Assembly: GCA_029937535.1 (NCBI GenBank)
Contig: JAPYPT010000004.1
Span: 1-51,431 of the forward strand
Source: Alphaproteobacteria bacterium
GTDB lineage: Bacteria > Pseudomonadota > Alphaproteobacteria > GCA-2731375
Reading direction: 5' to 3'
Length of the DNA: 51,431 nucleotides
A model generated the notes under the pieces. It did not search any database, was not told the origin of the DNA, and was given only the letters and a program-made list of their open reading frames with translations. The position numbers were made by a program, and so were the translations under genes. Positions 1-8,788 of the stretch are shown here, piece after piece; the stretch's first letter is position 1, and every line of letters begins with the position of its first letter.

Positions 1-584
1 TGATCTTTGACGAGGTGGTAACGGGTTTCCGCTTTGCCTATGGCGGCGCCCAGGCTTATTACGGCGTGACGCCGGATATCTGCGCCGTGGGCAAATTGGT
101 CGGCGGCGGATTTCCCTTGGCCGCGATCGCCGGCAAGGCCGAATTCATGGCGCATTTCGACCATGGTGCTGTGGGTGATGACGGCTACATGTTGCAGATG
201 GGCACCTTGAGCGGCAATCCCGTCGCCGCCGTTGCCGGACTGGCCAGCCTGGAAATCCTCAGGCGGCCCGGCACCTACGAGAGACTTTTCGCCACGGGCC
301 GAAAACTCATGCAGGGCCTCGAAGGTTTGTTACGGGATGCGGGCATCCCCGCCCAGGTGATTGGAGAGCCGCCCCTGTTCGATGTCTTCTTCACCACCCG
401 CGAGATCAAGAACTATCGAGATATGCAGGACAGCGATGCGGCCATCGCCCAACGTTTCAACGCCACCCTGCGGGAGCACGGCGTCTTCAAGGGGGACAGC
501 AAATTTTATGTCTCCCTGGCTCATGACGAGGCGGATGTGGACCTGACGCTCAATGCCTTCGCCGCCGCAGTAAATTCCATCTAG
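1..584 (+). CDS. Class III aminotransferase / HemL-like, 3' part
   Basis: This is the C-terminal part of a PLP-dependent class III aminotransferase; the reading frame is open from base 3 to the window edge, so the 5' end lies outside. The first residues read IFDEVVTGFR, the conserved Asp/Glu block that contacts the PLP pyridine ring. AVGKLVGGGFPLAA follows, with the lysine that would form the internal aldimine. The rest (QMGTLSGNP, then the small domain) resembles glutamate-1-semialdehyde aminomutase-type proteins. Many such homologues outside heme operons are catabolic aminotransferases, and the neighbour is a nitroreductase rather than a heme gene, so HemL itself is not claimed. Family is certain; substrate unknown. 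Confidence 0.85.
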   Translation, partial: IFDEVVTGFRFAYGGAQAYYGVTPDICAVGKLVGGGFPLAAIAGKAEFMAHFDHGAVGDDGYMLQMGTLSGNPVAAVAGLASLEILRRPGTYERLFATGRKLMQGLEGLLRDAGIPAQVIGEPPLFDVFFTTREIKNYRDMQDSDAAIAQRFNATLREHGVFKGDSKFYVSLAHDEADVDLTLNAFAAAVNSI

Positions 585-609
585 TGAAATCAATTTAAAG
601 GAAATACAA

Positions 610-1359
610 GTGAGCGAGACCATCGATCTGTTGAACAACCGCGTCAGTATCAGAAAATTCAAGAGCGACCCGGTCGCGGAGGACCTGGTCGACCGGGTTC
701 TCAGGGCGGCCTTCCGGGCCCCGACGTCATCCAACATCCAGTCCTACAGCGTGATCACGGTGCAGGACCCCGATACCCGGGAAAAATTGGCGGTGTTGAC
801 CGGGAACCAGCGCCATGTGGTCGAGGCGCCGGTCTTTTTGGCCTTTTGCGCCGATCTGACCCGCATCGAACATGCCATGGCCCAGCGCGGCCACACCATC
901 GTCGACAATAACATGGAGATCGGCCTGGTCTCCTCCATCGATGCCTCCCTGGTCGGCATGTCGGCGTATCTGGCCGCCGAGTCCGTGGGCTTGAAGGGCG
1001 TCATGATCGGCGCCGTGCGCAATGACGCCTCCGCCACCGCGCGCCTGTTGGGCCTGCCGGCCCAGGTCTATTGCGTGTTCGGCATGTGTCTGGGCTGGGC
1101 GGACGAGGCGCCGCCGCAAAAGCCACGCATGGATTTTTCATCCATGGTGCATTACGAACGACACGGCGCCTTGCGGGACAACCGCGACCTGAGCCAGACC
1201 CTGGACGACTACGACGCCGCCCTGGCCGGCCACTATCGTAGTAAGGGAATTGCCACCACGCCGGATTCCTGGGGTCACGACATGGACAAGAAATTCGACC
1301 CGCAACTGCGCGACAACCTGCGCCAGGAACTGCAAGAACGCGGTTTCGATTTCCGCTAA
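610..1359 (+). CDS. Nitroreductase family protein (NfsA/FRP-like)
   Basis: This is a 249-residue FMN-dependent NAD(P)H oxidoreductase of the nitroreductase family. The N-terminal RVSIRKF and RAPTSSNIQSY blocks are the usual FMN-phosphate-binding Arg/Ser/Asn positions. The central LVGMSAYLAAESVGLKGVMIG block and a C-terminal tail rich in charged residues fit the NfsA/FRP subgroup of about 240-250 residues. The start is GTG at 610 with an AAAGGA ribosome-binding site about 8 bases upstream, only 25 bases after the preceding gene, so the two are probably cotranscribed. The physiological substrate (nitro compound, quinone or flavin) cannot be deduced. A palindromic element lies immediately after the stop. 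Confidence 0.88.
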   Translation: MSETIDLLNNRVSIRKFKSDPVAEDLVDRVLRAAFRAPTSSNIQSYSVITVQDPDTREKLAVLTGNQRHVVEAPVFLAFCADLTRIEHAMAQRGHTIVDNNMEIGLVSSIDASLVGMSAYLAAESVGLKGVMIGAVRNDASATARLLGLPAQVYCVFGMCLGWADEAPPQKPRMDFSSMVHYERHGALRDNRDLSQTLDDYDAALAGHYRSKGIATTPDSWGHDMDKKFDPQLRDNLRQELQERGFDFR

Positions 1360-1372
1360 CTCAAGACGGTCC

Positions 1373-1451
1373 TAATACGGTGACGTAATACCTATTTACG
1401 TTATAAATTGCTGAATACTGCGGTTTAAATACTTATTACGTCGCCGCATTA
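1373..1451. repeat. Intergenic palindromic element A
   Basis: Two 25-base arms, 1373-1397 and 1427-1451, are inverted copies of each other matching at 21 of 25 positions, around a 29-base AT-rich spacer. The first 19 bases of the left arm (TAATACGGTGACGTAATAC) are identical to the left arm of element B near 10281. The element sits between two convergent genes. Its last three bases TTA form the TAA stop codon of the minus-strand desaturase. It looks like a small mobile palindrome (REPIN or MITE-like) that may double as a bidirectional terminator. No transposase is nearby, so the class is inferred. Confidence 0.75.
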
Positions 1452-2333
1452 ATATTTTCTGTGCTGGTTTAGTCCGGCAAATATCTTCTTGTGCAGGGCA
1501 AGATAGCCGGCTTGCAACACCTGCACATGGGGCCGCGCATATGTGTGGAGCTCGGGGAGTTGGTGGAACGGCACCGCCGGCTGGGCGTGGTGTTCGGCGT
1601 GGTAGGACATATTCCAGCTCAACAGCCGCCACGCAGGCGCGGTCAGGGTGGTGCGGCTGTTGGCCAGCATATCGGGAACCAGCGGGCAGCCCATATGCTC
1701 CGCCAGCAGAAACCCGCGGAGGAACGGCTGCCCGATCAGCACCGGCACCACCCAGATCCACAGCAATTGCGCGCCCCCAAGTTGGTAGGCGACGGCGTAA
1801 GCGGTCAGAAACCAGACTGCCTCCACCGTGACCCGGGCGTGGGCCTTGCGGGGGATGAAGCTGTCGCGGTTGCGGCCCAGAGCATTGGCCAGCAGACCCC
1901 GCATCTGTGCCCACCACACGGTTAGCCCGGTCAAGTGAACCAAATAATCCCTCGGGCTTTCAGGCTTGGGCACGGCCAGTTCGGGGTCGCGGGCCGGGTC
2001 GTTGGTAAAGCGGTGATGGGTAAGGTGGAAATGGCGGAACCAGGTTGGCGGCAACAGCAACAACCAGCCGCATATGAATGCCACCAGATCATTGCACCAT
2101 TTGCCGCGAAAGGCCGTACGGTGGACGGTTTCGTGCAACGGGGCGAATAGAAAGATCAGCAACAACCCCTGGGGCAGCAACAGCAACGGCCAAAGGGCGA
2201 TCTTGGCCCCGATCATGGCGCCAAGGGCCACGATCAGCCCGCCATGGATGGCCAGGCGCAGGGCGGCTGGCCCGTTCGATCGGGCGACCAAGGCCCGCCA
2301 TCGGGGCTTATCCGGAATTAGAGCAATTTTCAA
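1449..2333 (-). CDS. Membrane fatty acid desaturase family protein
   Basis: This is a 294-residue integral membrane di-iron desaturase or hydroxylase. Three histidine boxes are visible: HETVH (67-71), HFHLTHH (101-107) and HAEHH (245-249), with an extra AEH near 213. Hydrophobic segments flank them (about 30-65, 85-97, 172-205). The family introduces double bonds or hydroxyl groups into acyl chains or related lipids at the inner membrane. The only start in this frame after the upstream stop codon, apart from internal ones that would delete the first membrane segment, is TTG at 2331-2333. That TTG lies inside a palindromic element, so the true N-terminus is uncertain. The stop codon lies in element A. 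Both gene ends therefore touch repeats. Confidence 0.85.
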   Translation of the reverse strand: MKIALIPDKPRWRALVARSNGPAALRLAIHGGLIVALGAMIGAKIALWPLLLLPQGLLLIFLFAPLHETVHRTAFRGKWCNDLVAFICGWLLLLPPTWFRHFHLTHHRFTNDPARDPELAVPKPESPRDYLVHLTGLTVWWAQMRGLLANALGRNRDSFIPRKAHARVTVEAVWFLTAYAVAYQLGGAQLLWIWVVPVLIGQPFLRGFLLAEHMGCPLVPDMLANSRTTLTAPAWRLLSWNMSYHAEHHAQPAVPFHQLPELHTYARPHVQVLQAGYLALHKKIFAGLNQHRKY

Positions 2334-2381
2334 TAAATCGAGGTCGCTTTCGCGACCGAAGTTATTGATTCAATTGCTCTA
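2319..2381. repeat. Nested palindrome over the desaturase start
   Basis: Outer arms TAGAGCAATT (2319-2328) and AATTGCTCTA (2372-2381) are a perfect 10-base inverted pair. Inside are TCAATAA (2330-2336) with TTATTGA (2362-2368), and a central hairpin GGTCGC-TTTC-GCGACC (2342-2357). The whole 63-base unit folds into one long interrupted stem. The minus-strand desaturase TTG start falls in the inner left arm. This looks like a REP-type intergenic repeat; no second copy was noticed in this window, so its repetitive nature is inferred. Confidence 0.6.
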
Positions 2382-2394
2382 TTCTTAAGAGTCC

Positions 2395-2419
2395 GAGCGC
2401 ATTTTCTTCGAATGCGCTC
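2395..2419 (-). terminator. Hairpin at the end of the HyuB gene
   Basis: GAGCGCATT (2395-2403) and AATGCGCTC (2411-2419) form a perfect 9-base stem with a 7-base loop. The stem starts within the stop codon of the minus-strand HyuB gene. There is no run of T after it, so it is either a Rho-assisted terminator, an mRNA 3'-end stabiliser, or part of the neighbouring repeat cluster. Confidence 0.35.
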
Positions 2420-4088
2420 AGGGCTCACGATGGTAGTCATTGCGCGCGCCTTCCTCGGTGATATAGCCGTCCGCCAGATCGGCCATGATGGCGCCGGGAT
2501 CCCGTTCCGCCACGGGGCCGTAACCACCGGCGCCGGAGAGGCGGAAACTGACGACATCGCCTCGCTTCAGGTCATACATGCCCTTGGAATGCAATGGTTC
2601 GGCATTGCCGTCGGGGTTCAGTACGGTTTCGCCCAGGGCGCCGGGTTCGCCGCCGCACAGACCATAGGGCTGGAAGACGTGACGGTCACCGAGATGGGAC
2701 AACACGGCGGTGGAATTCAGCAGCTCAAAATCCTTACGCAGGCCGCAGCCGCCGCGCCATTGGCCGGCACCACCTGTATCGGGAATGAATTCCAGACGCT
2801 TTATACGAATGGGGCTATGGGTTTCGTGAACCTCGACGGGGATGTTGGTGCAGTTCATCACCGGGCTCAGGGCTTCAACGCCGTCCCTGCCATCGCGGCC
2901 GCCGTAGCCGGCGAAGGCCAGGTCATACATCACGAAGGGTTGTCCCGTGCGGTCGTCGGTGCCGCCGAAATTCGGGTTCGACCAGTGCGAGAAGGCACCC
3001 ATGGCCCGGTGCGGGAGGGCCTTGGCCATGGCGCCGTTGATGGTGTCGAAGATCCGCACCTGCAACACGGCCCGCCCCCCCGACGGCGCGGGGAAAGCGG
3101 GGTTGAAGAACGAACCTTCCCGCGCCGTTATGGTGATCGGCCGTATGGCGCCTTCGGTTTGTGGTTGCCGGGCATCGCAAAATACCTTGATCGCGAACAC
3201 CGCATAGGCGCGGGTGTAGTTGATGTATGAATTGATGGCGGCGGGCACCACATCGGAGGAGCGGGAGAAATCCAGCTCCACCGCCCCCTCGCCGTCGAAG
3301 GTAATATCGACGGCCATTTTGATGGGCTCGGTATCCGGGCCGTAGTCGTCCAGATAATCCTCGAAGCTATAGGTGCCGGCCGGCACGGCGGCCAGGGCCG
3401 TGCGCATGGCCTGTTCGGAGCGGTCAAGAATGATGTCGTAGGCGCGCTCCAGAACCTCCCCGCCATGCTCGCGAAACAGTTGCTGGAGGCGGCTGCCAGC
3501 GCTCAAGTTTGCGGTGTGCTGGGCCAAAAGGTCGCCGCGCACCTTATCGGGCATGCGCACATTGCCCAGTATCAGACGCAGAATATCCTCGTCAATTTCG
3601 CCGTCCCGCACGAACCGCACGGGCAGGATCCGCAAGCCCTCCTGAAAGGCTTCCGTCACCCCATGGACTTTTTGCGAGCCCGGCGCGGCGCCGCCCATAT
3701 CCACTTGATGAGCCGAACAGGCAACAAAACCGACCAGCGCGTCATCCACGAATATGGGCATGACCTGAAAGGTATCGGGAAAATGCCCGGAGCACATGAA
3801 GCTGTCGTTCAACAGAATGGAATCGCCCGGCCGCAAGGTTTCAAGTGGAAAATATTCGATGACATGGCGGGCGCAGGCGGGCATGGAGCCTAAATGTCCG
3901 GGGCTGAAATTGCCCTGGGCGATCAGCCGGCCAGTGCGGTCGAACAGCGCGGTGGCGAAATCATCGCCCTCCCGCACGCCTTCGGAAAAGGCCGTGTTGC
4001 GCAGGGTGGTGCCTAGCTCCTCGGCGATGGACATCAGGGTATTCCAGATCACCGTCAGGGTGATGGGGTCGATGGGCGGTGCGCTCAT
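2418..4088 (-). CDS. Hydantoinase B/oxoprolinase family protein, copy 1
   Basis: This 556-residue protein is the HyuB-type subunit of ATP-dependent hydantoinase, 5-oxoprolinase or acetone/acetophenone-carboxylase-like enzymes. The N-terminus (DPITLTVIWNTL, then RNTAFSEGVREGDDFATALFD) and the blocks GDSILLNDSFMCSGHFPD and AHQVDMGG are characteristic; the Asp/His positions in them bind metal in the family. Its start overlaps the end of the HyuA gene by ATGA (4085-4088), the usual arrangement for a two-subunit complex. HyuA supplies the ATPase module and HyuB the amide-bond-opening or carboxylating site. The substrate is unknown; upstream operon partners are an omega-aminotransferase and a luciferase-like monooxygenase. 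Confidence 0.9.
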   Translation of the reverse strand: MSAPPIDPITLTVIWNTLMSIAEELGTTLRNTAFSEGVREGDDFATALFDRTGRLIAQGNFSPGHLGSMPACARHVIEYFPLETLRPGDSILLNDSFMCSGHFPDTFQVMPIFVDDALVGFVACSAHQVDMGGAAPGSQKVHGVTEAFQEGLRILPVRFVRDGEIDEDILRLILGNVRMPDKVRGDLLAQHTANLSAGSRLQQLFREHGGEVLERAYDIILDRSEQAMRTALAAVPAGTYSFEDYLDDYGPDTEPIKMAVDITFDGEGAVELDFSRSSDVVPAAINSYINYTRAYAVFAIKVFCDARQPQTEGAIRPITITAREGSFFNPAFPAPSGGRAVLQVRIFDTINGAMAKALPHRAMGAFSHWSNPNFGGTDDRTGQPFVMYDLAFAGYGGRDGRDGVEALSPVMNCTNIPVEVHETHSPIRIKRLEFIPDTGGAGQWRGGCGLRKDFELLNSTAVLSHLGDRHVFQPYGLCGGEPGALGETVLNPDGNAEPLHSKGMYDLKRGDVVSFRLSGAGGYGPVAERDPGAIMADLADGYITEEGARNDYHREP

Positions 4089-6190
4089 GGGGCTGCCTCC
4101 GGAGAGATTTCGATGATCAGGTGACCAACATCGCTGATGCGGGCCGTATCGCCCGGCAGAATGACGATGGTGCTGTCGGGTTCTTCCACGATGGCCGGCC
4201 CGGAAATTGTCATGCCTTGGCTCAGCGCCCGCCGTTCTACGATTCGGGTCGGGACATAGCCGCCGGCCTCGGGAAACCAGGCATCGCGGATTTCGGGCGG
4301 CCCGCCCGTTGTGTCGGGAGCGTTCCGTGAAAACGCCAAGTTGGCGCTGCCGTGGCCGCGGTCGTTGCGCAAAATGGCGGCAAGGGACCAGTCCACCGCC
4401 TCGATCCTGGCCTCGGGATCCAGAAATTTATGCTTTTGCAGATAGGCCTCGTTAAAGGCCGCGATTGCCTGGGCGCCGAAATCATCACCGATCGGTCCGC
4501 CGGGCAGATCCACCTGCACCTCAAAACCCTGGCCGGCATAGCGCATATAGCCTTGCCGGCGCCATTGGGGCGCCTGCCCGCCGCCGAGCTGATCCAGTTC
4601 CAAGCGCGCCCGCGCCTCCAACTCGGCGTAGATTTCCGCAATGGCGGCGCCCGCATCGCCGTCCAGCAGCATCACCCTGGTGATGGAAACATCGATCCGG
4701 GGCGCGGCCTGCAATAATCCCACCGCCGAGCCGACGCCGGCGCCGAGGGGCACGATCACGGTTGGAATTCCCACCGCGCGGGCCAGGCGGGCGGCATGCA
4801 TTGGCCCCGCACCGCCGAAGGCAACCATGGCGTAGCGCCGGGGATCGCGGCCGCGTTCGACGGAGACGACCCGCAAGGCGTTCTCCATGTTCATGGTGGC
4901 GACCAGATGAATGCCCCAGGCGGCATCGCCCACGCTCAAATCCAGCGGCTCGCCGATGTATTTTTTGATGGCCTGGGCGGCGGCGTCTTGGTCCAATGTC
5001 ATGGCGCCGCCGTTGAAGGTATCGGGATTGATATAGCCCAGGACCAGGTTGGCATCGGTTATGGTCGGCAGGGCTCCACCCTGGCCATAGCAGACGGGGC
5101 CGGGGTCCGCGCCCGCGCTTTCCGGGCCGACGGCGATCATGCCCATGTCCGCCCGCGCGATGCTGCCGCCCCCGGCGCCAATCTCCAGCAACTCCACGGC
5201 GGGAATATTGACGGGCAGGCCGCTACCCTTTTTGTAGCGCACATGGCCAATCTCAAACGTCGGCATGATGGCTGGGGTGCCGCCATCGACCGCACCCAGC
5301 TTGGCCGTGGTGCCGCCCATATCGAAGGTGATGACATGATCGCGGCCCATCGCCGTGCCCACGATGCCGCCCATGAGGACGCCGGCGGCGGGACCGGATT
5401 CGATAATGCGGATGGGATAGGCCTTGGCGATGGCGGGCGTGACCAGGCCGCCACTGGACTGCATGACGAATAATTCGTGGCGATAGCCCTGTTCTTTCAG
5501 GGCCGCTTCCAATTGAACCATGTAACGTTCCACGATGGGTTTTACATAGGCGTTGGCGACGGCTGTATTGGTGCGCTCATACTCACGGAATTTCGGCGAA
5601 ACGTCCGACGACAGCGATACCGGCAATTCCGGCGCCCGTTCCCTGATGCGCGCCTGAATGGCCTGTTCATGGGCCGGGTTGGCATAGCTATGCAAAAGCG
5701 CAACAGCGATGGTCTCGGCCCCGCCCGCCCGCAGAGTATCGATGGCCTGATCGACGGATGCCAGATCCAATGGCGTTACCACCCCGCCGTCATGATCCAT
5801 GCGCTCCACCACCTCGGCGATATGCCGGCGGGGCACCAGGGGTTCCGGTTTGTCGATGTACAGATCATAGGTTTCATATCGTTTCTGCCGGCCGATGATC
5901 AGCACATCGCGGAAGCCTTGGGTGGTGATCAGGCCCGTCGCCGCTCCCTTGCGCTCCAACACCGCATTGGTGGCCACCGTGGTGGCATGCAAGACGCTGT
6001 CGATGGCGCCGCCCCCGATGCCCGCTTGGCCCAACAGCCGTTCCAATCCCGACATCACCGCCACGCCAGGGTCATGGGGCGTGGAAGGGATTTTCAGGAC
6101 GTGAGTTTGGTCACCACCACCATCATCGCCGTCATCATGCAGGACGAAATCGGTGAAGGTTCCGCCAATGTCGAAGGCAACCCGGATCAT
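4085..6190 (-). CDS. Hydantoinase A/oxoprolinase family protein, copy 1
   Basis: This 701-residue ATP-binding subunit is a partner of the adjacent HyuB. It begins VAFDIGGTFTDFVL, the phosphate-1 loop of the actin/acetokinase-like fold. It then shows HATTVATNAVLERKG and the second loop ITFDMGGTTAKLG, followed by GAGGGSIA and a long C-terminal domain. Length matches the family (about 680-720). Family members phosphorylate a lactam, ureide or carboxylation substrate using ATP. It starts 13 bases after the aminotransferase stop, with only a weak ribosome-binding site, which suggests translational coupling within the operon. It is clearly diverged from the second HyuA at 31105-33174, so the two copies probably act on different compounds. 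Confidence 0.9.
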   Translation of the reverse strand: MIRVAFDIGGTFTDFVLHDDGDDGGGDQTHVLKIPSTPHDPGVAVMSGLERLLGQAGIGGGAIDSVLHATTVATNAVLERKGAATGLITTQGFRDVLIIGRQKRYETYDLYIDKPEPLVPRRHIAEVVERMDHDGGVVTPLDLASVDQAIDTLRAGGAETIAVALLHSYANPAHEQAIQARIRERAPELPVSLSSDVSPKFREYERTNTAVANAYVKPIVERYMVQLEAALKEQGYRHELFVMQSSGGLVTPAIAKAYPIRIIESGPAAGVLMGGIVGTAMGRDHVITFDMGGTTAKLGAVDGGTPAIMPTFEIGHVRYKKGSGLPVNIPAVELLEIGAGGGSIARADMGMIAVGPESAGADPGPVCYGQGGALPTITDANLVLGYINPDTFNGGAMTLDQDAAAQAIKKYIGEPLDLSVGDAAWGIHLVATMNMENALRVVSVERGRDPRRYAMVAFGGAGPMHAARLARAVGIPTVIVPLGAGVGSAVGLLQAAPRIDVSITRVMLLDGDAGAAIAEIYAELEARARLELDQLGGGQAPQWRRQGYMRYAGQGFEVQVDLPGGPIGDDFGAQAIAAFNEAYLQKHKFLDPEARIEAVDWSLAAILRNDRGHGSANLAFSRNAPDTTGGPPEIRDAWFPEAGGYVPTRIVERRALSQGMTISGPAIVEEPDSTIVILPGDTARISDVGHLIIEISPEAAP

Positions 6191-6203
6191 CGTGCCGCCG
6201 CAA

Positions 6204-7577
6204 TCAAGGTCCGGTCAGCTCCGCATGGGCCTGATCAAGCGTGCGGCCCAGCATTTCAACCATATGGTCCACGTCCTCGATCGTAATGATCAATGGCGGG
6301 GCGAAGGCCAGGCGGTCGCCGATAACGCGCAGGATCAGGCCGTTTTCCCGGCCGATACGGTCAACCGTGGGCCCCGCCAGGCCCGGTTCGAACGGCGTGC
6401 GGGTCGCTTTGTCCCGCATCAGCTCCATGCCGGCCAGAATGCCAATGCCGCGCACATCGCCAACCAGGGGATGATCGGACAGAGCGGTCAGGCCCTCGAT
6501 CATGTGGCCGCCGATTTCGCCGGCGCGGGCGCATATGTCCATTTCCTCGTAGATCTTGATGACTTCCAGGGCCACGGACGTGGTTACGGGGTGGCCGGCA
6601 TGGGTATAGCCGTGGGCGAAGGCGCCCAGCTTGTCGCTTTGCGCCAGCATGGCCTGGTGGATTTTTTCATTCACCATGAGGGCGGAGATTGGCTGATAGG
6701 CCGCCGACAGCGCCTTGGCGCAACTGATCATGTCGGGCTGCAGATCAAACGTCTGGCTGCCCCACCAATTGCCCGTGCGGCCAAAACCGCAGACCACTTC
6801 ATCGGCCACGAACAGCACATCGTACTTTCGCAATACCGCCTGCATCTTCGCGAAATAGGTCCTTGGCGGGATAATCGCGCCGCCCGCCGCCATCACCGGC
6901 TCGGCAAAAAAGGCGGCCACGGTGTCGGGGCCCTCTTCCAGGATCAATGTTTCCAGGGCCGCCGCCAGTCGGGTGGCGTAATCTTCCTCGCTTTCGCCCG
7001 TCTCGTGGCCACGGTAGTAATGGGGAAACTCCGTATGCCGCATCATGGGCAGGGGCAGGGGGAAATCGGCGTGCATGTCCGGCTTGCCCGAGACGGAGAC
7101 GGCGGCGATGGTGCTGCCGTGATAACCGCGTTCCCGCCCGATAATTTTAATCTTTTCCGGGTGGCCCATGGCGGCGTGATAGTACCAGGCCAACTTGACC
7201 GCCGTGTCGTTGGCCTCCGAGCCCGAGCACTGAAACAGCACCTTGGACATGGGCACCGGCGCCAGTTGGATCAGTTTCTCGGCTAGGTCGATGCTGCTCT
7301 CGTTCGCGGTGTGCCGGTAGGTATGGTAATAACCCAGCTTGCGCATCTGGTCGTAGGCGACGCGGGCGATGCGCTCGTTGGCGGAAAAGCCCAGCGCCGC
7401 GCACCACAGGCCGGCCACGGTTTCCATGTAACGGTTGCCGTTTTCGTCCTCCACATAGACGCCGTCGCCCTTGCTGACGACGACCGGGCCGATTTCGGCA
7501 TGGCGGCGCAGGTTGGTTTGGGGGTGGATATAGTAGGCGATGTCCCGCGCGGCGGCGGAGTTGGGCATGACGTTCAT
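6204..7577 (-). CDS. Class III omega-aminotransferase
   Basis: This complete 457-residue PLP-dependent aminotransferase carries the cofactor contacts FQCSGSEANDTAVK and GYHGSTIAA, the Asp in FVADEVVCGFGRTG and the Schiff-base lysine in SCAKALSAAYQPISA. The overall pattern is that of omega-amino acid:pyruvate or polyamine:pyruvate transaminases. It moves an amino group from a terminal amine or beta-amino acid to a keto acid. The ATG start is backed by AGGAG 8 bases upstream. It follows the luciferase-like gene by 30 bases and precedes HyuA by 13, so it is operonic. An amine released by ring opening could be its substrate, but that is inference. Confidence 0.9.
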   Translation of the reverse strand: MNVMPNSAAARDIAYYIHPQTNLRRHAEIGPVVVSKGDGVYVEDENGNRYMETVAGLWCAALGFSANERIARVAYDQMRKLGYYHTYRHTANESSIDLAEKLIQLAPVPMSKVLFQCSGSEANDTAVKLAWYYHAAMGHPEKIKIIGRERGYHGSTIAAVSVSGKPDMHADFPLPLPMMRHTEFPHYYRGHETGESEEDYATRLAAALETLILEEGPDTVAAFFAEPVMAAGGAIIPPRTYFAKMQAVLRKYDVLFVADEVVCGFGRTGNWWGSQTFDLQPDMISCAKALSAAYQPISALMVNEKIHQAMLAQSDKLGAFAHGYTHAGHPVTTSVALEVIKIYEEMDICARAGEIGGHMIEGLTALSDHPLVGDVRGIGILAGMELMRDKATRTPFEPGLAGPTVDRIGRENGLILRVIGDRLAFAPPLIITIEDVDHMVEMLGRTLDQAHAELTGP

Positions 7578-7607
7578 GGCGGTGCTCCTATCGTATGAGG
7601 GTCTAGT

Positions 7608-8657
7608 CTAGCTGAAGGCGGGCGCGATCTCTTCTTGAAAACGGTGCATCTGTTCGCGCACCATGGCGTCGGGTTTATTGCCCACATTGAAATACAGGAT
7701 CACTTCCTCGATCCCGGCAGCTTCGACATTTTTCAAGGTCTCGATAATTTTGGCTGGCGAACCGATCAGGATGGAGCGCTCGCCCAGGTCCTGCTTTTTC
7801 ATATTGCGCAGAATTTTCACGATATCCATGAAGTAATGCATGGTGGGCGGCGCCTTGGCCGGGTCGTCCGGGAAGGCGGGCAGGACGCAATGCTGGAAAT
7901 AGGCCATCTGCCTCTCCCGGCCATAGTCCTCCCCCGAAGCATCATCGGCGATATGGATGAAATAGCTGCACATGGCGCGGCCCGGCTCATTACCCAAGGC
8001 GCGGCATTTTTCGCGATAGCTTTCCACCGCCCGCTCCAGGCCGCCATAGACCATGCCGGCGGCGAACGGGGCGTAAATAATGTTCAGGCCGTGTTTGGCG
8101 GCCATATCGGCGGAGGTTTCGGAAAACGAGGCGACATAGAACGGCACCGGGGTCTGTATGGGTTTCGGCGTAATCTCCATTTCCGGAATGTCATAAAAGC
8201 GGCCCTTGTGCGCCCAGGGTCCCGGTGAATTCCAAGCCTTCAGCACCACTTCCATGCCCTCTTCGAAGATCTCCGCCGAGTCCATGAAGGGGGCGCCGAA
8301 GGGCGCGAATTCGCGGCGGTCATAGCCGCGCCCGGCGGCGAAATCCACCCGCCCGCCCGAGATCAGATCGATCGTCGCCCACTCCTCCGCCACATGCAGG
8401 GGATGGTGCAGGGGCAGGACACTGACCGCCGGCGCCAGGCGGATATGTTCGGTTTCGGGAATAATGCTGGCCAAAAGAGTGCCGGGCCGCGAATTCACGC
8501 CGAGGGAATCAAAATGATGCTCGCCGATCCAGGCGGAGTGATAGCCCAATTTGTCCGCCAGAATGGCCTGTCCCCGAATTTCGCCGACGAATTGGTTGGC
8601 GCTGCGGGCGTTGTCCGGATAGGCATTGTCGGACAAGGTAAAATAGCCGAATTTCAT
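7608..8657 (-). CDS. LLM-class flavin-dependent oxidoreductase
   Basis: This is a 349-residue bacterial-luciferase-like (TIM-barrel) flavin oxidoreductase. MKFGYFTLSD at the start, WIGEHHF, the PAVSVLPLHHPLHVAEEWATID block and GRVDFAAGRGYDRREF are the standard signatures. ATG at 8657 is chosen over longer in-frame options because the homology begins there and AGGGAAAGG lies just upstream. Such enzymes oxidise or oxygenate small molecules with reduced flavin supplied by a separate reductase. It is the first gene of the minus-strand operon running to HyuB, and divergent from the PhyH-like gene. RutA-like ring oxygenation feeding a hydantoinase-type enzyme is an attractive but unproven reading. 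Confidence 0.88.
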   Translation of the reverse strand: MKFGYFTLSDNAYPDNARSANQFVGEIRGQAILADKLGYHSAWIGEHHFDSLGVNSRPGTLLASIIPETEHIRLAPAVSVLPLHHPLHVAEEWATIDLISGGRVDFAAGRGYDRREFAPFGAPFMDSAEIFEEGMEVVLKAWNSPGPWAHKGRFYDIPEMEITPKPIQTPVPFYVASFSETSADMAAKHGLNIIYAPFAAGMVYGGLERAVESYREKCRALGNEPGRAMCSYFIHIADDASGEDYGRERQMAYFQHCVLPAFPDDPAKAPPTMHYFMDIVKILRNMKKQDLGERSILIGSPAKIIETLKNVEAAGIEEVILYFNVGNKPDAMVREQMHRFQEEIAPAFS

Positions 8658-8724
8658 GGATGCCGCGCCTTTCCCTGACTGGTTCCGTCCCATCTTACGA
8701 TGGAAGTTGGCGAATTGGTGCAAA

Positions 8725-8753
8725 TTGCGTGCTTGACCGTGACGTTCTATCAT
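8725..8753 (+). promoter_or_regulatory. Putative sigma70-type promoter for the PhyH-like gene
   Basis: TTGCGT (8725-8730) and TATCAT (8748-8753) are separated by 17 bases. The -10 box matches the consensus at five of six positions; the -35 box matches only its TTG. It lies 36 bases before the chosen PhyH start in the divergent intergenic region. This is pattern matching only. Confidence 0.35.
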
Positions 8754-8788
8754 GCGGCCAAGTTCTTGATGTTCTCGGGAGTGAGTTA

